Source of the DNA: Aurantimonas sp965217685
GTDB lineage: Bacteria > Pseudomonadota > Alphaproteobacteria > Rhizobiales > Rhizobiaceae
DNA: 64,000 bases
NCBI GenBank assembly: GCA_965217685.1
Contig: CBDCIZ010000003.1
Coordinates: forward strand, 1,426,001-1,490,000
Reading direction: 5' to 3'
Shown here: positions 40,334 through 49,137 of the stretch, piece by piece
Position numbering within the stretch: the first letter of the stretch is position 1
Layout of the letters: each line of letters starts with the position of its first letter
Notes under the pieces: generated by a model
Seen by the model: the letters and a program-made list of their open reading frames with translations, nothing else
Databases searched by the model: none
Told to the model about the DNA's origin: nothing
Program-made: the position numbers and the translations under genes

Positions 40334-40738
40334 ATGACGCCCTTCGGCGAAAGGGTGCGGGCGCTGCGCAAGGAGCGTGGGCTGACCCAGACCGAGATGG
40401 CCGCCAGTCTTGGCGTCTCCAGCGCCTATCTGTCGGCGCTGGAGCATGGCCGGCGCGGCCGACCGACCTGGGATCTCCTGCAGCGCATCATCGGCTATCT
40501 CAACGTCATCTGGGACGAGGCCGAGGAGCTGGAGCGGCTCGCCAGGCTTTCTCATCCGAAGATCGTCGTGGAGACGGCCGGGCTGTCCCCGGACGCGACG
40601 GCGCTGGCCAACCGCCTCGCCGAGACGATCGCGCAGCTCCCCGCCGAGGACATCCGGCAGCTGCGCCGCGACCTCGATACCGCCGCCGAGCGTGCCGAAG
40701 ACGCCGCCCGCGCCAGAAAAGCCAGGAGCCGACGATAG
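40334..40738 (+). CDS. XRE family transcriptional regulator
   Basis: Protein of 134 residues. The helix-turn-helix (RVRALRKERGLTQTEMAASLGVSSAYLSALE) is at residues 7-37; the C-terminal half is Ala/Glu-rich and likely coiled coil. It starts 25 bp after smr and likely belongs to the mltA-smr unit. Close relatives with the same start (TPFGERVRALR) are conserved next to smr in rhizobia. Target genes are unknown. Confidence 0.88.
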   Translation: MTPFGERVRALRKERGLTQTEMAASLGVSSAYLSALEHGRRGRPTWDLLQRIIGYLNVIWDEAEELERLARLSHPKIVVETAGLSPDATALANRLAETIAQLPAEDIRQLRRDLDTAAERAEDAARARKARSRR

Positions 40739-41070
40739 CACGATCGTGATCGCCCGCCGGTGAAGGGGCGACAGTGAAGGGGCGCCGTGGGATGCTGGAT
40801 GCCGCCGTCACGTCGGTTTTACGGTGACGCAAGGGCCTGGCACGGGTCGCGCCCAAGTTCGCGTCGGCCTGCCAAGGCCCGGTCGTTGGCTGCGCCCCTT
40901 CGCCCGGTTGCCCTTTTTCGAGCGCGTTCCGACGGCGAAACCGGCGAAAACAATCCAGTTAACGATGCCTTAACCATGTCTGCGCAACGGTGAGACACGT
41001 TCGCCACCCGCTGACCTTTTTGGTCGTGCGACGTCGGCGAACCGTCCTCTGTCGCTTGCGGTGCCCACCC
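40739..41070. other. Intergenic region with CtrA-like box
   Basis: A 332-bp gap upstream of the amidotransferase gene. It contains the CtrA-like site at 40959-40975 but no recognisable protein. Confidence 0.4.
40959..40975 (+). promoter_or_regulatory. CtrA-like binding site
   Basis: TTAACGATGCCTTAACC fits the CtrA consensus TTAA-N7-TTAA exactly. It lies 96 bp before the amidotransferase start, so CtrA, the cell-cycle regulator of alphaproteobacteria, may control that gene. Confidence 0.55.
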
Positions 41071-41934
41071 ATGTGCCGTCTTCTCGCCTATGCCGGAGCG
41101 CCGCTGTTTCTCGACCGCCTCCTGGTCGAGCCCCGCGCCTCGCTGATCTCCCAGTCGCTGGCGGCGCGCGAGGCGCGCACCATCGTCAACGGCGACGGCT
41201 GCGGCATCGGCTGGTATGGCGAGCGGCCGGAACCCGGCGTCTATCGCGGCATCCTGCCGGCCTGGTCGGATGCCAATCTCGTATCGCTTTGCCGGCAAAT
41301 CAGATCCGGCCTGTTTCTCGCCCATGTGCGCGCTGCGACCAGCGGCGAGGTGTCGACCGCCAACTGCCATCCCTTCGCCGCCGGCCGGCATCTGTTCATG
41401 CACAACGGCCAGATCGGCGGCTACCGGCATCTGCGTCGCAAGGTCGACGCGCTGATCCCCGACGATCTCTATGCGCTGCGCCGCGGAACGTCGGATTCCG
41501 AGGCGATCTTCCTCGCCGCCCTCGGCCGCGGCCTCGACGATGATCCGATACGCGCCGTCGAGCGGACACTGGCCGAGATCATGACGCTGGTGGCCGAGAC
41601 CGGCGAGCCGGTGCGTTTCGCGGCCATCCATTGCGACGGCGAGACGCTCCATGCCTTTCGCTGGTCGAGCGACGGCCTGCCGCCCTCGCTCTACTGGCGC
41701 ATGGAAGGCGGGGAATCGTCGCGGGACGCCATACGTCCAGAAGGCAACGGGGCCCATGGTGGGGCCGGCGGCCTGCTGATCGCTTCCGAGCCTTGCGACG
41801 AGAATGCCGGTCTCTGGGGTCTCTTGCCGCCCGACAGCGTGCTCGTCGTCGGCCCGAACCACAGCGCCCGGTTGCTGGAGCTGAGGGTCGAGCCGCGCCG
41901 GGTGAGCCGGCAGACCGGCCGGGCGGTGCTTTGA
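41071..41934 (+). CDS. Class II glutamine amidotransferase (EgtC/YafJ type)
   Basis: Protein of 287 residues with an N-terminal nucleophile fold. After removal of Met1, Cys2 (MCRLLAY) is the nucleophile. DGCGIGWYG, HVRAATSGEVSTANCHPFAAG and FMHNGQIGGY are the substrate and oxyanion elements of the family. A CtrA-like box lies upstream. The physiological substrate is not known; relatives act as gamma-glutamyl hydrolases. ATG 41071 is chosen because Cys must follow Met. Confidence 0.9.
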   Translation: MCRLLAYAGAPLFLDRLLVEPRASLISQSLAAREARTIVNGDGCGIGWYGERPEPGVYRGILPAWSDANLVSLCRQIRSGLFLAHVRAATSGEVSTANCHPFAAGRHLFMHNGQIGGYRHLRRKVDALIPDDLYALRRGTSDSEAIFLAALGRGLDDDPIRAVERTLAEIMTLVAETGEPVRFAAIHCDGETLHAFRWSSDGLPPSLYWRMEGGESSRDAIRPEGNGAHGGAGGLLIASEPCDENAGLWGLLPPDSVLVVGPNHSARLLELRVEPRRVSRQTGRAVL

Positions 41935-42013
41935 GCGTCGCGGTCGGCTGGCATGTCGTCGGCGATCGGCTCTATCGTCGGGCCGCCATTCGAAATTGAG
42001 TCCGTCGAGCCCC

Positions 42014-43417
42014 ATGACCGAACTTTGCGATTTCTCTGCGACCCGCCTCGTCGACCTCTACCAAAGCCGCCAAACCTCGCCGTCGGAAGCCTGGGCCTCG
42101 GTGGAAGCCCGCATCGCCGCCGTCGAGCCGAAGATCGCCGCGCTCTGGGCCTACGACCCGGAGGATGCCCGTCGCCAGGCGGACGCTTCGACGGAACGCT
42201 GGGCGAAGGGCGAGCCCAAGGGGGCCCTCGACGGCGTGCCGACGACAATCAAGGAACTGATCGCGACCGAAGGTTTGCCCGTACCAAACGGCACGGCAGC
42301 CACCACGCTCGTCGCGGCTGCCCGAGACGCCCCGTCCGCGGCGCGGCTGAAAGAGGCCGGCGCGCTGATCTTCGCGCGCACCACCTGCCCCGACTACGGC
42401 ATGCTTTCCTCGGGACTGTCGAGTTTTCACGCCCTGTCGCGCAATCCCTTTGACGTGTCGAAAAACCCCGGCGGGTCGAGCGCCGGTGCCGGTGCGGCGG
42501 CGGCGGCGGGCTACGGTCCCCTGCATCTGGGCACCGACATCGGCGGCTCGATCCGCATTCCGGCCGGACTGAACGGCCTCGTCGGCTTCAAGCCCAGCTT
42601 CGGCCGCGTGCCGCTCGATCCCGCCTTCTATGGCCGGGTCGCCGGGCCGATGACGCGCACGATCGGAGATGCCGCCTTGATGATGGCGACCCTGTCGCTG
42701 CCCGATCCGCGCGATCCGACCGGCCTGCCGCCCGCCGTCATCGACTGGCGCGACCTCGAATTCGATCTGGCGGGCGTGCGCGTCGGCCTGATGGAAAGCG
42801 CCGGCTGCGGCCTCGAGGCGGACGAGGATGCCGCGCGCGTGCTCGCCGAATGCGCCGGCGCGCTGCGCCGGGCCGGCGCCATCGTCGAGCCGGTGGAGCC
42901 GGTGCTGGACCGGGCGATGCTCGACGGCTTCGACCGCTTCTTTCGCGCCCGGTTCTGGGCGCAGATCGAGCGGCTTTCGCCCGAAGCACGCGATCGCATC
43001 CTGCCTTACATCCTTACTTGGGCCGCAGGCGCAAAAGACCTTTCCGGGGCCGACGTCGGGGCCGCCTTCGACCAGCTTTTCGCCATCAAGTGTGCCGCGC
43101 TCAAACCCTTCGAGCGCTTCGACGCGGTCTTGTCGCCGGTCAATCCGGTCTCGTCCTGGCCCGCAGACTGGGCCTCGCCCATCGACGACCCCGAGCGCCC
43201 CTTCGAGCATATCGGCTTCACGTTGCCGTGGAATTTCGGCGAGCAACCGGCTGTCAGCGTCAATGGCGGCTTCACCCGCGAAGGGCTGCCGGTGGGCGTG
43301 CAGCTGGTCGCGCCGCGCTTCGCCGATGGAATGGCGCTGAAACTCGGCGCGGCGCTGATGCGGCAGCGGGATGCGGTGCCGGACTGGGCGGGGCTCGCGA
43401 CGTCGTTCGAGATGTAA
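42014..43417 (+). CDS. Amidase (amidase signature family)
   Basis: Hydrolyses amide bonds through a Ser-cisSer-Lys triad. Length 467 residues. K80 (TTIKELIATEG), the cis-serine near 155 in NPGGSSAGAGA, and the nucleophile S179 in GTDIGGSIRIPAG are visible. The substrate cannot be told; the nearest families include GatA-like amidases, but no gatB or gatC is adjacent. ATG 42014 is used in preference to TTG 41996. Convergent with the DUF899 gene. Confidence 0.9.
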   Translation: MTELCDFSATRLVDLYQSRQTSPSEAWASVEARIAAVEPKIAALWAYDPEDARRQADASTERWAKGEPKGALDGVPTTIKELIATEGLPVPNGTAATTLVAAARDAPSAARLKEAGALIFARTTCPDYGMLSSGLSSFHALSRNPFDVSKNPGGSSAGAGAAAAAGYGPLHLGTDIGGSIRIPAGLNGLVGFKPSFGRVPLDPAFYGRVAGPMTRTIGDAALMMATLSLPDPRDPTGLPPAVIDWRDLEFDLAGVRVGLMESAGCGLEADEDAARVLAECAGALRRAGAIVEPVEPVLDRAMLDGFDRFFRARFWAQIERLSPEARDRILPYILTWAAGAKDLSGADVGAAFDQLFAIKCAALKPFERFDAVLSPVNPVSSWPADWASPIDDPERPFEHIGFTLPWNFGEQPAVSVNGGFTREGLPVGVQLVAPRFADGMALKLGAALMRQRDAVPDWAGLATSFEM

Positions 43418-43452
43418 CGTCGAAACGATCGCTCGCCCTGACGCCGCCAACC

Positions 43453-44145
43453 TCAATACCGATCGTGCAGCTTCACCCAGCTCATCGTGCCGCCCGGTTC
43501 GTTGCGGCCTTTCGGCGTCAGATCGAGCCAGTTGAAGGCACCCATCAGCAATTCGGTTCCCCGATGATAGGTCGAATAGGTATGGAAGATGTCGTCTCGG
43601 TCGTCTTTCACGAAGATGCTCACGCCGAACATGTCCGGGCTTTTCTCGATGACGGTGCCGTAATTATAGATGGCGTTGCCATTGGCACGTTGTTCCTCGG
43701 AAAAGGACACGCCGAAATCGAAGTTGAAGTCGCCGTCGCCCGAGGAGACCCATGGGAAGGTCCAGCCCATGCGGACCTTGACTGTGTTGATGCGTTCTAT
43801 GGGCGCGCGCGAGATGGCGGCAAAGGCAAGGTCCGCATGTTCGAAATGCATCCGCGCCGCGTCGAAATTGTCGGCGGTGAACGAGCAGCCCGCGCAGACT
43901 TGATCGGAGCCCGGCGTCAGCATGAAGTGATAGATGGCAAGCTGGCTACGCTCGCCGAACAGCTCGCCGAGCGAGCGTTCGCCGCCGGAACCTTTAAACA
44001 GGTAGGGTTTGTCGACCTTGACCCAGGGCAATTGCCTGCGCTCCGCGCGCAGTGCGTCGAGCATGTGGGTCATCTCGCGTTCCTTGGCGAGGAGAGCTTT
44101 GCGCGCGACGAGCCATTCGTCTTGCGAAACGACGGAATGTTGCAT
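43453..44145 (-). CDS. DUF899 thioredoxin-like protein
   Basis: Protein of 230 residues, soluble. The core resembles a peroxiredoxin/thioredoxin fold: LAIYHFMLTPGSDQVCAGCSFTADNF has a CxxC, WVKVDKPYLF and MGWTFPWVSS are characteristic of DUF899, and FHTYSTYHRGTE lies near the C-terminus. Function unknown. AAGGAGACTC precedes ATG 44145. The start lies inside the 3' end of the small membrane-protein gene on the same strand. Confidence 0.88.
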   Translation of the reverse strand: MQHSVVSQDEWLVARKALLAKEREMTHMLDALRAERRQLPWVKVDKPYLFKGSGGERSLGELFGERSQLAIYHFMLTPGSDQVCAGCSFTADNFDAARMHFEHADLAFAAISRAPIERINTVKVRMGWTFPWVSSGDGDFNFDFGVSFSEEQRANGNAIYNYGTVIEKSPDMFGVSIFVKDDRDDIFHTYSTYHRGTELLMGAFNWLDLTPKGRNEPGGTMSWVKLHDRY

Positions 44146-44435
44146 GATGAGTCTCCTTCGATGGGGCAAGTGGGTTGATTGACCGGCCGGAGGCGGCTGG
44201 TGACGAGCTTCAGCCATGGTGCGAAATGGAAAAGGCTCATCAACAGATACATCCAGACCATGCCGTCGATCGGCATGGTCCCCGATGAGCACAGGGCCAT
44301 ATTCGGCGCCGTCCGCGCGGTAAGCCATGCCATAAGCGCGAAGGTCGGTGATGCCGTGAGGCCAAGCCGGCCAGCCGTGGTGTTGGCTCGCCGGCGCCGT
44401 GCAGTTCCCTTCCTTGCAACCGCAGACCTCGGCAT
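44070..44435 (-). CDS. Small membrane protein upstream of the DUF899 gene
   Basis: Frame of 121 residues starting ATG 44435 with GGGAGCG upstream. It has a basic head, then SPTFALMAWLT and a second hydrophobic block MVWMYLLMSLFHFAPWLKLV that resembles small membrane proteins found beside DUF899 genes. The last 25 codons overlap the DUF899 start by 76 bp, so either coupling is used or the true end has shifted. It may form an operon with the DUF899 gene. No function is known. Confidence 0.55.
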   Translation of the reverse strand: MPRSAVARKGTARRRRANTTAGRLGLTASPTFALMAWLTARTAPNMALCSSGTMPIDGMVWMYLLMSLFHFAPWLKLVTSRLRPVNQPTCPIEGDSSCNIPSFRKTNGSSRAKLSSPRNAR

Positions 44436-44540
44436 TTTAACGCTCCCGAACGATTTTTGTCGTTTCCGGCATGGCTGAAGCAGGTAGAGACATAAGGGCG
44501 GAGGCGCGAAGCTGAGAGTGACAAATCTGGCGCGATTTCC

Positions 44541-45806
44541 ATGGACGAGCTGATCACGGCGGCGGCACGCGCGCTCGCGGTGGGCGATCCGATCGCTGCG
44601 CTGAAGCGGGTCGCGCTGCGCGACGATGCACCGGCACTGGCGCTGCGAGGGGTTGCGATGGCGCAACTGGGCGATTTGGCGCGCGCCCGTGAATTGGTCC
44701 GCCGCGCCGCACGCGCCTTCGGTCCGCACGAACTCGTGGCCAGATCGCGATGCGCTCTTGCAGAAGCGGAGATCGCACTCGTTTGCCGGGATCTGGGTCG
44801 ATCGATGCAGGCACTCGCGATGGCACGCGGGGTCTTGGCGGCTTGCGGTGACCGGGCGAACGCGGCCCATGCGGGCTATCCCGAAGCCCGGTATCTTCTG
44901 CTCATCGGACGGCTCGAACAGGCCGAGACGGCACTCGCCGGGATCGACGTCGAGGTGCTGCCGCTCGCGTCACGGGCCGGATATGCGCTCGTTACCGCCG
45001 GTATCGAGATGCGGCGTATCCGAACGGAGCCGGCGCGCGAGGCGCTTGACCGGGCGAAACGCGCGGCGCAGACGAGCGCAATCCCTGCGTTGTTGGCCGA
45101 GGTCGAGCGGTCCTTCCGCCTGTTCGACGCGCCGATCGCACGGCTTTTCGAATGCGGGCGGGAACGGCTGATCCGGCTCGACGACGTCGAGGTCCTGTTG
45201 GCTTCGGATGCGCTGGTCGTCGATGCCTGCCGCAATGTCGTTCGCGCGGGCGAAGCGGTGGTTTCGCTGGCCAGCCGGCCTGTGCTCTTTGCACTGGTCC
45301 GCACGCTTGCGCAGGCGTGGCCGGGCGACGTACCCCGCGAAACGCTGCTTGTTCGGGCCTTTCGTGCCAAGAATGCCGACGAGTCGCATCGCGCACGGCT
45401 ACGCGTCGAGATCGGGCGGCTGCGCAAGTCCCTTGAAGACCTGGCCCAGGTGAACGCGACGCGACGCGGCTTCGCGCTTGGGCCGCAAGCGAAGACGGTC
45501 GCCGTGCTGGCGCCGCCCGTCGAGAGCGATCATGCGCAGATGCTCGCATTGCTCGCCGACGGCGAGGCATGGTCAAGCTCGGCCCTTGCGTTGGCGCTTG
45601 CCGTCAGTCCGCGCACGGTGCTGCGGGCGCTGGCCGACCTTGCCCGCGGCGGCATGGTCGATCCTTCGGTCGCGGACGGGCTTGCCGCTGGATGGCGCCC
45701 AACGTGCCCGGATTCCCGACGAGTTTGTTACTCCCGGCACCGCTGCCGAACAGCTAGTATATCCGGCATCGAGGTGGCGCCATCTCGAATCAGACAAGAT
45801 GTTTGA
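44541..45806 (+). CDS. Helical-repeat regulator with C-terminal winged helix, probable frameshift
   Basis: Frame of 421 residues. The first 170 residues are Ala-rich helices resembling TPR repeats. A middle part (DVPRETLLVRAFRAKNADESHRARLRVEIGRLRKSL) looks like a winged-helix DNA-binding domain of the OmpR/SARP kind, and SSALALALAVSPRTVLRALADLARGG is a second helix-turn-helix. Past about residue 380 the frame turns Cys/Arg-rich; another frame codes RWMAPNVPGFPTSLLLPAPL and stops at 45757, which looks like the true end. One lost base near 45690 would explain it. Likely a transcription factor; targets unknown. Confidence 0.65.
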   Translation: MDELITAAARALAVGDPIAALKRVALRDDAPALALRGVAMAQLGDLARARELVRRAARAFGPHELVARSRCALAEAEIALVCRDLGRSMQALAMARGVLAACGDRANAAHAGYPEARYLLLIGRLEQAETALAGIDVEVLPLASRAGYALVTAGIEMRRIRTEPAREALDRAKRAAQTSAIPALLAEVERSFRLFDAPIARLFECGRERLIRLDDVEVLLASDALVVDACRNVVRAGEAVVSLASRPVLFALVRTLAQAWPGDVPRETLLVRAFRAKNADESHRARLRVEIGRLRKSLEDLAQVNATRRGFALGPQAKTVAVLAPPVESDHAQMLALLADGEAWSSSALALALAVSPRTVLRALADLARGGMVDPSVADGLAAGWRPTCPDSRRVCYSRHRCRTASISGIEVAPSRIRQDV

Positions 45807-45870
45807 GAAGCGAAGGATTTGAACGTCCTTTGTCTGTCCGAGATAATGCAATGCGCCTGAGGATATAAAT

Positions 45871-46521
45871 ATGACGCGCGACACGGCCGAAATCCTCCGC
45901 GAATACGGACCCTTTCCCGGCGTCGATGGTGTGCATGGCGTCGGCTTCGACGGACGGCACGTCTGGTTCGCCACGGGCGACCGGCTGAACGCTCTCGACC
46001 CGGAAACCGGTGAAGTGCTTAGCCGCATCGACGTGGCGGCACATGCCGGAACGGCCTTCGACGGCACGCATCTGTTTCAGATCGCCGAGGCGCGTATCCA
46101 GAAGATCGATCCCGAAACCGGTGAGGTGCTCGGCACGATCGCGGCGCCCGGAAACGGTGAGGATTCAGGCTTGGCCTGGGCGGAGGGCATGCTGTGGGTC
46201 GGTCAGCACCGCAGCCGGAAGATCCATCAGGTCGATCCCGAGACGGGGGCGGTTCTGCGCACGATCGAATCGGACCGGTTCGTGACCGGTGTCACCTGGG
46301 TCGACGGCGAACTGTGGCATGGCACCTGGCAGAACGATCAGAGCGACGTTCGGCGCATCGATCCCGAAACGGGCGAAGTGCTTGCAACCCTCCAGCTACC
46401 GGCCGGCACGGGCGTCTCGGGGCTCGAATCGGATGGCGCCGATGGCCTGTTTTGCGGCGGAGGGGGCAGCGGCACGATCCGGCTCATCCGCCGTCCGATG
46501 GCGGTCGCGGCGAAATCCTGA
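45871..46521 (+). CDS. Beta-propeller protein, glutamine cyclotransferase/Vgb-like
   Basis: Protein of 216 residues made of about four repeats, each carrying a version of DPETGEVL (near 44, 90, 128 and 165) with a Trp-containing strand (VWFATGD, MLWVGQH, ELWHGTW). This is a beta-propeller of the glutamine cyclotransferase or Vgb lyase kind, but short. No signal peptide, so cytoplasmic. Catalytic function is uncertain. It follows the regulator by about 65-115 bp in the same direction and may be its partner. Confidence 0.75.
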   Translation: MTRDTAEILREYGPFPGVDGVHGVGFDGRHVWFATGDRLNALDPETGEVLSRIDVAAHAGTAFDGTHLFQIAEARIQKIDPETGEVLGTIAAPGNGEDSGLAWAEGMLWVGQHRSRKIHQVDPETGAVLRTIESDRFVTGVTWVDGELWHGTWQNDQSDVRRIDPETGEVLATLQLPAGTGVSGLESDGADGLFCGGGGSGTIRLIRRPMAVAAKS

Positions 46522-46594
46522 CCCGACGTGGCGGGCGTGGCCGGAGCATCGGCTCGCGGCGAGCGACAGCCGTGGCCCGCATCGCGATCAGGTC

Positions 46595-47608
46595 TCAGGC
46601 CGTCCCATACACCCGCCCGATCTCCTCCACGATCGCCCCCCCGCCGAAGCGGACGGGGTCCGTCGCCGGCAGGCCGTACTCCTCGCCAAGCTTCGTCAGC
46701 AGCGTCGTGGCCTCGTCTTCGGGAAGCTTCGCCGTGTTGACGCAGAGCCCGACGCAGCGGATGTCGGGATTGTTGAGGCGGCCCATCAGGATGGTCGCGT
46801 CGATGACCTGGCCGATGCTCGGCAGCGGCGTCCTGACGCCGCGCATGGTGGTGCGGGTGGGCTCGTGGCAGACGACGAAGGCGTCCGGCTGCGAGCCGTG
46901 CAGCAGGCCAAGCGTGACGCCGGCGAAGGAGGGGTGGAAGAGCGAGCCCTGGCCCTCGATGACGTCCCAGTGGCTCTCGACGGCGTCCGGCGTCAGCCAT
47001 TCGGCCGCGCCCGCGATGAAGTCGGCGACCACCGCGTCGAGCGGCACGCCGCGTCCGGCGATGAGGATGCCGGTCTGGCCGGTGGCGCGGAAATCGGCGT
47101 CGTAGCCGGCCGCGCGCATGTCGCGCTCCAGGCACAGCGCGGCGTATTTCTTGCCGACCGAGCAGTCGGTGCCGACGGCGAGCAGACGCTTGCCGGTGCG
47201 CTTCGTCCCCTTGCCGGTGGCAAAGCTCCGGGCGGGTTCGCGCAGGTCGAAGAGCTGGCGGCCGTTGCGGCCGGCGGCCTCGGCGATGCGGGCGATGGTG
47301 CCGAGCCGCACATGCAGGCCGGAGGCGACGTCCATCCCGGCCTCGAGCGCTTCGACGATCGTGTCGACCCAGTGGTCCGGCAGAACGCCGCCGGCATTGA
47401 CGACGCCGACCACCATGGTCCTGGCCCCGGCCGCGGCGGCCTCCGACACCTCCATGTCCGGCAGTTTCAGATCGGCCCGGCATCCCGGCAGCCGCAGCTG
47501 CGCCAGGCACCAGTCCCGGCGCCAGTCGACGACGCCTTGCGCGGTCTTGGCGGCGAGATCGTCCGACACGTCGCCGACGAACATAAGGTAGGGAGACGTG
47601 ATCTTCAT
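46595..47608 (-). CDS. dgcN: DUF1611 protein, DgcN-like N-acetyltransferase
   Basis: Protein of 337 residues. The N-terminal part (GVVDWRRDWCLAQLRLPGC) and the C-terminal NTP-binding-like domain with GTDCSVGKKYAALCLERDM near 147-165 define DUF1611; HPSFAGVTLGLLHGSQPDAFVVCHE is highly conserved. Characterised members (DgcN) acetylate D-amino acids in D-glutamate catabolism and normally pair with an epimerase gene, which is not visible here. The pairing and substrate are therefore not confirmed. Confidence 0.82.
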   Translation of the reverse strand: MKITSPYLMFVGDVSDDLAAKTAQGVVDWRRDWCLAQLRLPGCRADLKLPDMEVSEAAAAGARTMVVGVVNAGGVLPDHWVDTIVEALEAGMDVASGLHVRLGTIARIAEAAGRNGRQLFDLREPARSFATGKGTKRTGKRLLAVGTDCSVGKKYAALCLERDMRAAGYDADFRATGQTGILIAGRGVPLDAVVADFIAGAAEWLTPDAVESHWDVIEGQGSLFHPSFAGVTLGLLHGSQPDAFVVCHEPTRTTMRGVRTPLPSIGQVIDATILMGRLNNPDIRCVGLCVNTAKLPEDEATTLLTKLGEEYGLPATDPVRFGGGAIVEEIGRVYGTA

Positions 47609-47947
47609 GGGAAAAACCTTCTGCAGGCGGATGCGGCGCGAACGGGGGTGGCGGATCGCCTGACACTACGGGGCCGGATGCAGGCGCGACAAGCTGTCGC
47701 CCGTCCGACGCACCGAATCTTTCGACGGCGATCCGGTTCGAGACGCGCCGATTTCGGCGACCGTCGTTCGCGACGGGACGCGGGCCCCATCGCCGGCAAC
47801 GCGGCCCGGCAGCGCCTCTTCGTCGAAACGAGACGACGCGTCGTGATCGGCCGGCGCCACGCCGCGATCGGCAAAGTCTTTGGCGTCGGCGCGATTATCC
47901 GCTAAGGCGATTCGTGACGTCAAACGACCAATTCGAAGGGCCGAACC
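47609..47947. other. Divergent intergenic region between dgcN and rnd
   Basis: A 339-bp gap with no recognisable protein, hairpin or clear promoter pair. Promoters for both genes should be here. Confidence 0.3.
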
Positions 47948-48571
<624 letters not shown>

Positions 48572-48889
48572 CGCCGGCCCGACCTCGATAACCACCCGCC
48601 CGTCCCGAAAATGCCGTCTCGAAAACACCGTCTGCGAACGCCCCGATCGGCGACGGCGGCGGGTCTGCGAAGCCGGGCGTCCGGGGCGGACAAACGGCGT
48701 CGCGATCGCGATCCGGCAGTGCCCGACCGGTCGAGAACGGCGAAGCTGGCGCGGGGCTCCTGCCACCCGAGGCGGCGTGAAAGAAATGTTCGGCTTGCGA
48801 AGCAACGTGTCGTTTCCGGGCCTTTCGGCCGGCGGGCGAAAACAGCATATGCGGCGCATCGCAACGCGCTCGCAGGAAAGGCGCAAACC
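48572..48889. other. Intergenic region, nothing recognised
   Basis: A 318-bp gap between rnd and the 31-codon membrane peptide gene. Open frames here are codon-bias artefacts and no clear promoter was found. Confidence 0.3.
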
Positions 48890-48985
48890 ATGCTTTGCAA
48901 CTCTCTCGTCCAGTCCCTCGCCGTGACCGGCATGATCTCCCTCGCCCTGGCCGCGACCGTCTTCCTGACGACCCTCGTCGGCTGA
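48890..48985 (+). CDS. Putative 31-residue membrane peptide
   Basis: Short ORF with AGGAAAGG upstream of its ATG. The peptide has a nearly continuous hydrophobic run (VTGMISLALAATVFLTTLVG) long enough for one membrane helix, a short head with one cysteine and no charged tail. A strong terminator follows 73 bp later. This looks like a real small membrane protein gene of its own. No family is recognised. Confidence 0.55.
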   Translation: MLCNSLVQSLAVTGMISLALAATVFLTTLVG

Positions 48986-49057
48986 TCCGGCCGCAGATTG
49001 GGCCGCTTTCGCCGGGAGCCGTTCTGCTGTCGGGACGCTGCCGATGCCCGAACTGAG

Positions 49058-49096
49058 AACCCCGCGGAGAACGCTCTCCGCGGGGTTTTCGTTTTT
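49058..49096 (+). terminator. Strong rho-independent terminator
   Basis: AACCCCGCGGAGA and its exact complement form a 13-bp stem around an ACGC loop, followed by TTCGTTTTT. It ends the transcript of the 31-residue peptide gene. Confidence 0.92.
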
Positions 49097-49137
49097 GGCG
49101 CGATGATCGAGAACCTCGACGGGTTCGCCGCGCGACC

